From Candidatus Collierbacteria bacterium (GTDB lineage Bacteria; Patescibacteriota; Microgenomatia; UBA1400; MFAQ01): a stretch of DNA of 17,718 nucleotides. Each line of letters begins with the position of its first letter. The stretch's first letter is position 1. The position numbers and the translations under genes were made by a program. The notes beneath the pieces were generated by a model. It did not search any database, was not told the DNA's origin, and was given only the letters and a program-made list of their open reading frames with translations. The DNA is taken from the NCBI GenBank assembly GCA_023245265.1, contig JAHFKQ010000014.1, positions 1-17,718 on the forward strand, read 5' to 3'. Positions 13,201-17,718 of this stretch are shown here, piece by piece.

Positions 13201-13551
13201 TCTGATTGCTTCCAGTGTTGTTTGGGATAAAAAGCCCAAGACATCTCCCATTTTTTCGATTGATCCCACCGCTAAGGCCAACCAGCCGGAGGTCGTTTTT
13301 CGGGTATCTTCCAAGATTACAAAGGCGTTCTTGACTCCCGAAATCTCTAGTTGCTCACCCGTGATTTCGTCTTCAAAGTAAATTGTGACCGGGTTCCCGG
13401 TTTTTCCAAGATCCAAATTACCGCTAATAACCATTTCTTGAGGCCAGTTATTGCCTAAATAGTCCTTTAGTTCCTCCTCCGGCTGAGTTACTCTCAAAAG
13501 CCGGTCTTGTTTGACCTTAATTTTCGGGGTTTTTTTAGTTACAACTTTCAT
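13180..13551 (-). CDS. Unknown small protein downstream of tRNA-Ile
   Basis: I do not recognise this 123-residue protein. It has a very basic N-terminus (MKVVTKKTPKIKVKQDR), then an acidic and beta-rich middle (about 45-85, with VTIYFEDEITGEQLEISGV and NAFVILED). The C-terminus has a Gly/Ala-rich hydrophobic stretch (WLALAVGSIEKMGDVLGFL, about 92-110) that looks amphipathic or peripheral to membranes rather than a full transmembrane helix, and a basic end. No signal peptide and no cysteines are seen. Its ATG comes only 5 nt after the 3' end of tRNA-Ile on the same strand, without a Shine-Dalgarno, so it is probably read from the tRNA transcript. It is convergent with the recombinase, 1 nt apart. 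Confidence 0.65.
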   Translation of the reverse strand: MKVVTKKTPKIKVKQDRLLRVTQPEEELKDYLGNNWPQEMVISGNLDLGKTGNPVTIYFEDEITGEQLEISGVKNAFVILEDTRKTTSGWLALAVGSIEKMGDVLGFLSQTTLEAIRKLTKRG

Positions 13552-13556
13552 TTTTG

Positions 13557-13630
13557 TGGGTCGACCTGGATTCGAACCAGGGACATCGAAGGTATAAGCT
13601 TCGCGCTCTAACCAGCTGAGCTATCGACCC
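13557..13630 (-). tRNA. tRNA-Ile (anticodon UAU)
   Basis: A complete 74-nt cloverleaf: acceptor GGGTCGA/TCGACCC, T8-A9, D stem GCTC/GAGC, anticodon stem CGAAG/CTTCG with loop CTTATAC (anticodon TAT), T stem CCTGG/CCAGG with loop TTCGAAT, and discriminator A73. CCA is not encoded. UAU pairs with the rare Ile codon AUA, which most bacteria read with a lysidine-modified CAU tRNA. A TAAAAT box (13641-13646 on the minus strand) lies 10 nt upstream inside a small CGGTA/TACCG hairpin and may be its -10. Confidence 0.93.
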
Positions 13631-13658
13631 GATTACCGGTATTTTACCGCATTCCTCA

Positions 13659-15980
13659 CTACAAGTTCGATCTGTGTTCAATTTCTTCTCGAACTTCTTC
13701 GACATCTCGTCCATATTTCAACCTAGAAAGCTCTTTCACCATACGGGAAATTTCCGCACTCCCTTGAGCTTTTTCGGACTTTAAGTCTCGTCCCACATTC
13801 ATCGAAAAGGGTCTGGTTGGAGTTCCGTTCACGATAGTCTTGACATAAATATTTTGGGCCGGAATGTTGGCCAAATCGGTTTCGTTAAAAACTCCTTCAA
13901 ACTCTTTTGCTAAGATCGCCGCATCCTGTACCCCAACCCGATAAGTCATCAAAGTACCGCAGTTTCCAAAAATGGCGTCTCTCACTTGCTCATCAATCTG
14001 GCTCACAAATTGATTAGCCAGAACCAAACCTATACCGTACTTTCTCACCTCAGACAGCATCTGGGCAAAATCTGGCGTGGCGAAGTTTTGAAACTCATCC
14101 ACATAAAGATAAAACGGCCTTCTCTGTTCTTTGGGTAGTTCCTGTCTGGATAATGCCGCCGCCAAAATTTTCGGCACCAAGACATTTCCCAAGAAGTTTG
14201 AGTCCTCTTCTCCCAAGAGTCCTTTGGCTAGTTTCAAGAAGACAATCTTTCCTTCGTCCATCGCCGTTCTAAAGTTAAGGGCACTTTTTGACTGGCCAAT
14301 AATATTTCGAATCATTTCGTTGGTAACAAAACGGCCAAATTTGGACGCAATGTAATCCAAGGTTTCCGATTTATGAAAATCACTGGTTTGAGCTATCTGG
14401 TCCGTCCAGTAGCGTTTGACAATCGGATCTTTTACATTCGGTAAAATCTCTTGAACATATTTTTGATCGGTCAAGGCTCTATTAACCTCCACAAATGTTG
14501 CTCCCGGTACTGTGGCCAAAGTTAGCATCGCGTTTCTGATGGCATGCTCAAAACGAGGACCTACCATTCCCGTGCGATGCGGATCATACAGCTTGTACAT
14601 CAAGTTGATAATCGAGGAAGCGACAATATGCATCTCATCATAATTAGCTACTTCCAGTAGGTTAAGGCCCACCGGCCTCTCTTTATCCGAAGGATCAAAA
14701 AGTATTACATCCTCGGCTCTCTCGGGTGGCACCAGCTCCAAAAGTTCCTCGATGCCGTCTCCATGTGGTTCCATAAAGCATAGCCCGTTACCGGCCCGCA
14801 TATCTTGGATAATCATCGATTTTAAAAGCTCGGTTTTACCTGTGCCGGTTCGGCCGATGATATACAAGTGTTTCATCCGGTCCGTCTCGCCCATAAAGAT
14901 ATTCCGCTCTTGACCTCGGTCAATGGACTTACCTAACCACAAACCAGACTCGGGGAAAGCCCCTGAGGCCGGTGCCGTCTTTGCTGTGAGCCAATGGATA
15001 TGAGAGGCTTCAATTGTTTTATTGGGCAAATGCCAAACAGTCGCCAGTTCATCTACCGAAAGGACCGCATTTAGCCCCCACATGTTTTGATAGCGGTAAA
15101 TAAAATCCAACATAAAAGACTGTTTAAACCAAATCTTATTCCCGGAAAAACTATTCTGGTTACTGGCAAACTGCGAAAAAGTCCCTTTTAAATTACTGAG
15201 ATTAGCCTTGGCTTGTTCTGCCGTGGGCGCCACACTTATTACCCTGATACTGGTCAAGAAGCCTACTTTGGCACATTTGTTCATGATCGCCTCCATATCT
15301 TGGGGGTTCATTTTAAACTTAGCCTTTTCCGGATCGGACTCCTCCTTTTTCAGCTTTGCGACATAATTTAGGCCGGCTTTGCTCCAGGCAGAATCCGCCG
15401 GAGAGACGATTATTTGAATCGCGGCCGCTTCATTATCACCAAACTTGGCCATGGCTGAAGTAATCGCTGACAAGGAATCAACCGGAAGTTCTTTAAAAGA
15501 TTTAATCGGTTTAAAACTTTCTCCCTTTAAGGCCAGTTCGGCAAACTCCACCTTGGTGTCTTTATAAAAAATATTGTATTCTTCGACCTGCCGGACATGT
15601 GTCCCCGGGTAGGTTCCGGAAACCAGTTTTTCGACCAGTTCGACATTTTTTTTATGACAAGAAATATAAAAGCGGATATCTTCCTTACGACCGACAATCT
15701 CGAGCGACAAGTGTTGTTGAGGTTCAAACTTCTGCCAAAAACCTCCTTTTTTTAATGAAAAAAGCGAGGCGAACATCTGCTCTACCGCATCCACTTTGAC
15801 TTCATTATCTTTCGGTACCGCGATTTCTAGTAAGACAAAATCCAGACTTACCTGTTCCCTGTTTCGATTTCTAATCCAAAGGACAAACAGCATCCAAAAA
15901 CCCACGATAGTTACCCCCAAAAGCGTCAGCCCCAGCATAATGGCCAACAAATACTGTATCCAAAAATTGAAGTCAATCAT
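13659..15980 (-). CDS. Membrane-anchored VirD4/TraG-like ATPase (type IV secretion/DNA transfer type)
   Basis: A 773-residue protein of the FtsK/HerA-like motor superfamily. One N-terminal membrane helix (about 9-36) is followed by a basic stop-transfer RNRNR. A soluble region of about 300 residues resembles those of CPR type IV secretion-like ATPases. The motor has Walker A GRTGTGKT at 376-383, CFMEPHGDG (about 401-409), Walker B FYLYVDEFQNF (about 623-633), and a sensor region YGIGLVLANQFVSQ (about 648-661). The VDEFQNF and LANQ motifs are typical of TraG/TraD/VirD4 coupling proteins. It could pump DNA or drive a surface system; the window shows no relaxase or other secretion genes. The ATG overlaps the stop of the 121-residue gene (ATGA), so the two are translationally coupled. 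The 3' end lies 28 nt before tRNA-Ile. Confidence 0.83.
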   Translation of the reverse strand: MIDFNFWIQYLLAIMLGLTLLGVTIVGFWMLFVLWIRNRNREQVSLDFVLLEIAVPKDNEVKVDAVEQMFASLFSLKKGGFWQKFEPQQHLSLEIVGRKEDIRFYISCHKKNVELVEKLVSGTYPGTHVRQVEEYNIFYKDTKVEFAELALKGESFKPIKSFKELPVDSLSAITSAMAKFGDNEAAAIQIIVSPADSAWSKAGLNYVAKLKKEESDPEKAKFKMNPQDMEAIMNKCAKVGFLTSIRVISVAPTAEQAKANLSNLKGTFSQFASNQNSFSGNKIWFKQSFMLDFIYRYQNMWGLNAVLSVDELATVWHLPNKTIEASHIHWLTAKTAPASGAFPESGLWLGKSIDRGQERNIFMGETDRMKHLYIIGRTGTGKTELLKSMIIQDMRAGNGLCFMEPHGDGIEELLELVPPERAEDVILFDPSDKERPVGLNLLEVANYDEMHIVASSIINLMYKLYDPHRTGMVGPRFEHAIRNAMLTLATVPGATFVEVNRALTDQKYVQEILPNVKDPIVKRYWTDQIAQTSDFHKSETLDYIASKFGRFVTNEMIRNIIGQSKSALNFRTAMDEGKIVFLKLAKGLLGEEDSNFLGNVLVPKILAAALSRQELPKEQRRPFYLYVDEFQNFATPDFAQMLSEVRKYGIGLVLANQFVSQIDEQVRDAIFGNCGTLMTYRVGVQDAAILAKEFEGVFNETDLANIPAQNIYVKTIVNGTPTRPFSMNVGRDLKSEKAQGSAEISRMVKELSRLKYGRDVEEVREEIEHRSNL

Positions 15981-16342
15981 TTATTTATTTGGGGTGGCAG
16001 GTAAAATACCCGGCCGGGATACTTTTTAATCATCATCACACACCACTCGGAAAGCCATCTTAATCCATCCACCACCCCTTTTTTCATTCCGCCTTCAACA
16101 TCCGGCTGGTTTAGCGGCAAGATAATCTTAGGTGCTGTCGTTTCGGTTGTTTGTCCCGGACTGGCTGTAGTGATCGCTGTTTGTGAATTCACATTGACCG
16201 ACTGAGGACTTTGCACCGGAACCCCTTGAGGGCGTTGCGTTTCGGTTTGGTGTTCGACCTTATCGAGATATCCTTCAATTTCTCGCAAGGCGATCTCGTC
16301 TGGTGTTAGTTGGCGTTCCGTTTCCTTACCCAAAATAGGCAT
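15977..16342 (-). CDS. Unknown 121-residue protein coupled to the ATPase
   Basis: No family recognised. The N-terminal third (LTPDEIALREIEGYLDKVE) is helical and charged. Residues about 35-75 are low-complexity, rich in Gln, Thr, Ser and Pro, and probably disordered. The C-terminal third (KGVVDGLRWLSEWCVMMIKKYPGRVFYLPP) is aromatic and partly hydrophobic, perhaps a docking helix. Its stop overlaps the ATPase start by 4 nt, so it is probably an accessory subunit of that ATPase; this rests on position only. A TATAGT box lies 5 nt before the ATG. Confidence 0.68.
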   Translation of the reverse strand: MPILGKETERQLTPDEIALREIEGYLDKVEHQTETQRPQGVPVQSPQSVNVNSQTAITTASPGQTTETTAPKIILPLNQPDVEGGMKKGVVDGLRWLSEWCVMMIKKYPGRVFYLPPQINK

Positions 16343-16347
16343 AATTA

Positions 16348-16353
16348 ACTATA
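16348..16353 (-). promoter_or_regulatory. -10 box for the 121-residue gene and ATPase
   Basis: TATAGT (5/6) is followed by TAATT and the ATG at 16342, a near-leaderless arrangement with 5 nt. The -35 is not clear. The 37-nt gap after cobO and this box suggest a transcription unit separate from cobO. Confidence 0.4.
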
Positions 16354-16379
16354 CCAATTATTTAAAGAGATTACCGAAC

Positions 16380-16955
16380 CTAATAATCCAAACCCCTTAG
16401 AGCTAACTGCCCACTGTCATAAGGATGTTTGATTTTTTCCATTTTGGTTACCAAATCGGCCGCCTTAAGAATCCCTGAAGGGCAGTCATGACCGGTCAAA
16501 ACTAAATGTGTTTTACCTCTCGTCTTAATAAGATCCAACACTTGTTTTTCCGACAGGAGCTTTTCATTTACTGCTTTTACAATCTCGTCCAATATTAGTA
16601 AATCCGGCGGGTTTTTGAGCTTTAATGTCTGCCGGCCAATTTTTAGTCCATTTATTGCTGCCAGCCGGTGATCTCTCGGGCGGGCCGTGTCCCTCGCTAC
16701 CGCTCCGGCCACCAAGTTCTTCTCTTTGGCCTTCTTGATATAGAAACCTTCACCGGCCCAGTACATTTTTAAAGCAGTTGGGAATACCTCACTTAGATGC
16801 GACTCGGCTACCGGCCACTTCAGTGATTTGAACCAGGATATCCAGACCACCTTTTTGCTTATTAGCAGCATCCGAACAGCCACTCCCAGGGCCGCTGAGG
16901 TCTTTCCTTTACCGTTTCCCTCAAAGACATAAACCAAGCCTTTTTTTGCTTTCAT
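16380..16955 (-). CDS. cobO: Corrinoid adenosyltransferase (CobA/CobO/BtuR type)
   Basis: Transfers the 5'-deoxyadenosyl group from ATP to cob(I)alamin or cobinamide, making adenosylcobalamin. The 191-residue length is normal. The P-loop GNGKGKTS is at residues 13-20, followed by AALGVAVRML. The second strand gives LLILDEIVKAVNEKLL (about 118-133), with the conserved DEI. The C-terminus HLVLTGHDCPSGILKAADLV and then KHPYDSGQLALRGLDY matches the family end (KHPfdaGixARxGidy). It lies downstream of the B12-dependent ribonucleotide reductase on the same strand, which suggests cofactor supply. No Shine-Dalgarno precedes the ATG. The 277-nt spacer upstream contains a promoter and a structured leader. 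No other cobalamin genes are in the window. Confidence 0.92.
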   Translation of the reverse strand: MKAKKGLVYVFEGNGKGKTSAALGVAVRMLLISKKVVWISWFKSLKWPVAESHLSEVFPTALKMYWAGEGFYIKKAKEKNLVAGAVARDTARPRDHRLAAINGLKIGRQTLKLKNPPDLLILDEIVKAVNEKLLSEKQVLDLIKTRGKTHLVLTGHDCPSGILKAADLVTKMEKIKHPYDSGQLALRGLDY

Positions 16956-16990
16956 CCCAACTTAATTGGCTTTGATATACTCCGATATAG

Positions 16991-17049
16991 AAAAACTATA
17001 AAGTTATTCCATTGCCAACCGTTCGAACGGAAATCATCAGCTTTATAGT
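16991..17049 (-). promoter_or_regulatory. Long stem-loop with T-run in the cobO leader (possible attenuator)
   Basis: On the minus strand ACTATAAAG (17041-17049) pairs perfectly with CTTTATAGT (16995-17003), which is followed by a run of five T (16991-16995, overlapping the stem end). Between the arms lie a 12-nt palindrome CCGTTCGAACGG (17019-17030) and a possible TTCC/GGAA pairing. The outer stem is A/T-rich, so it is not a textbook terminator, but its place 35-95 nt before cobO suits a leader element. Confidence 0.4.
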
Positions 17050-17153
17050 CACCTCGGAAGTCAAAATAGTGCGATATCAAGGGAAAAGGCCGCAGGAACT
17101 TACACTTAGCAATGTCAACAAAAGACTGATAGTAATCACAATTACCTTCTATC

Positions 17154-17182
17154 ATTTAATATCACTTTCTTGCGCTTGTCAA
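17154..17182 (-). promoter_or_regulatory. Candidate promoter of cobO with a long 5' leader
   Basis: A perfect TTGACA (17177-17182 on the minus strand) with a 17-nt spacer leads to TTAAAT (17154-17159, 4/6). Transcription would begin near 17147, giving a leader of about 190 nt before the cobO ATG at 16955. Confidence 0.5.
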
Positions 17183-17195
17183 ATCCTTATTAATA

Positions 17196-17237
17196 GGCCG
17201 CTGTCCCCGGCCCTTAAACGGCGGTTAGCCGTTTAAG
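17196..17237 (-). terminator. Tandem hairpins at the nrdJ 3' end
   Basis: Two touching hairpins: CTTAAACGGC-TAACC-GCCGTTTAAG (10 bp, 17213-17237), which contains the nrdJ stop codon, and GGCCG-GGGACAG-CGGCC (5 bp, 17196-17212). No T-run follows (TATTAATAAGG), so they may protect the mRNA end or cause factor-dependent termination. The cobO promoter lies just downstream. Confidence 0.5.
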
Positions 17238-17718
17238 TCCTGCCCTCGGTCGGGTCAATGTCACATCCAGCTACACAAGCCAATTCTTGAGCGGCCTTTG
17301 TATAGTCTTCTTCTTCATATCGGTAGAGCTTACTAAAATCAATGGCCGGGAAACTGGCTTTGATTCTGGTGTATTCTTCCTTTTCTACCTCTTGATAAGG
17401 CATCTGCGAGTAAGCCGCATCGAAAGCCGGTAAGAAGGACATTCCCCCAATTAGGTTCCTATGCTCCCACACCCACTTGATCAAATCAATGACTTCGTCC
17501 GGGTGATAGGTAATAGTTACACTTGGGTTGTGCTCGGTCCAATTAATCTTATTCTGGAGCCAATAATTACATTGTTGTATCGCGGTGAAACTTTTTCTGG
17601 TAACAGCTCCATCGGGAGACTTAACGGGAAAATGAATTACCCAAGTATTGGCAGTATCAACGGTTTGGCCGTTCTCCGGATCCATTGGCACTCCTTCATC
17701 TTTCAACACCTTATATAT
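17233..17718 (-). CDS. nrdJ: Class II (adenosylcobalamin-dependent) ribonucleotide reductase, C-terminal part
   Basis: Reduces ribonucleotides to deoxyribonucleotides using adenosylcobalamin to form the thiyl radical. Only the last 161 codons are in the window; the frame stays open to the right edge, so the GTG at 17709 is an internal Val codon rather than the start. The visible part matches the end of the monomeric RTPR type: WVIHFPVKSPDG, TAIQQCNYW, WTEHNPSVTITY, PDEVIDLIKWVWEHRN, GGMSFLPAFDAAYSQMPYQE, then the redox tail ELACVAGCDID. The tail Cys pair is C-x3-C, while the Lactobacillus enzyme has C-x4-C. The active-site Cys, radical and allosteric residues lie outside the window. cobO, which makes the cofactor, follows 277 nt downstream. 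Confidence 0.87.
   Translation of the reverse strand: MYKVLKDEGVPMDPENGQTVDTANTWVIHFPVKSPDGAVTRKSFTAIQQCNYWLQNKINWTEHNPSVTITYHPDEVIDLIKWVWEHRNLIGGMSFLPAFDAAYSQMPYQEVEKEEYTRIKASFPAIDFSKLYRYEEEDYTKAAQELACVAGCDIDPTEGRT

Noticed and set aside
16952..17155. A 67-codon minus-strand frame ending in an ATGA overlap with cobO
   Set aside because: Composition is not convincingly protein-like, no family is recognised, and its ATG overlaps the -10 box of the predicted cobO promoter. Kept as an alternative in the findings, not as a gene.
16956..17232. Cobalamin riboswitch upstream of cobO
   Set aside because: Searched for by eye for the conserved B12-box core on the minus strand; not present. The leader may be structured but is not this class.
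1..17718. UGA recoded as glycine (genetic code 25)
   Set aside because: Several genes, including nnrD, DUF5654, the exonuclease and the FtsB-like gene, end in TGA at their expected lengths.
1..17718. CRISPR array or long direct repeats
   Set aside because: No regularly spaced repeats were seen anywhere in the window.

Overview
The window looks like chromosomal DNA of a Candidate Phyla Radiation (Patescibacteria) bacterium, most likely of a Microgenomates-like lineage. The evidence is gene content: a DUF5654 membrane protein, a FtsB/DivIC-like protein with the typical REKLN…GE motif, a stand-alone 5'-3' exonuclease, a stand-alone tRNA-binding OB domain, a half-size MFS protein, an archaeal-style ATP-dependent DNA ligase, and a class II ribonucleotide reductase beside a corrinoid adenosyltransferase. 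Genes are packed tightly, with 1-14 nt gaps and ATGA or TAATG overlaps. TGA is used as a stop by several genes, so this is the standard bacterial code and not the UGA=Gly code of Gracilibacteria/Absconditabacteria. The lineage assignment is inference from gene content.

Layout, almost all on the minus strand. 1-589 is the N-terminal part of a DNA ligase cut by the window edge. 590-818 is a palindrome-rich spacer. 819-2831 holds a Fic-like protein with a destroyed active site and an NAD(P)HX dehydratase. 2866-3138 is the plus-strand DUF5654 gene, convergent with recF (3125-4174). GT2 (4188-4889) and recF each have a promoter lying in the end of the gene before them. 11576 down to 4914 is one long co-directional run: trpS, tRNA-binding protein, ftsH, 5'-3' exonuclease, GT4, half MFS, mutM. 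11606-11677 is tRNA-Met(CAU), followed on the other strand by a strong promoter and a tRNA-shaped RNA with a CAU loop (11774-11846). 11870-13178 holds a FtsB-like gene divergent from a tyrosine recombinase. 13180-13630 is a small unknown gene just downstream of a tRNA-Ile(UAU). 13659-16342 is a membrane-anchored VirD4/TraG-like ATPase with a small partner. 16380-17718 is cobO and the 3' end of nrdJ, separated by a 277-nt structured spacer.

How the parts fit: the adenosyltransferase can make adenosylcobalamin for the neighbouring B12-dependent ribonucleotide reductase. Ligase, RecF, MutM and the exonuclease are DNA repair and replication functions. GT2, GT4, MFS, FtsH and the FtsB-like protein serve the envelope and division. 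No phage, transposon or CRISPR array is visible.

The most notable signals are not protein genes. They are: repeated -10 boxes placed exactly 6 nt before start codons (predicted leaderless mRNAs); the tRNA-shaped, initiator-like element with its own promoter; the cobO leader; a tRNA-Ile with a genuine UAU anticodon; and hairpins at gene ends that contain the stop codons.
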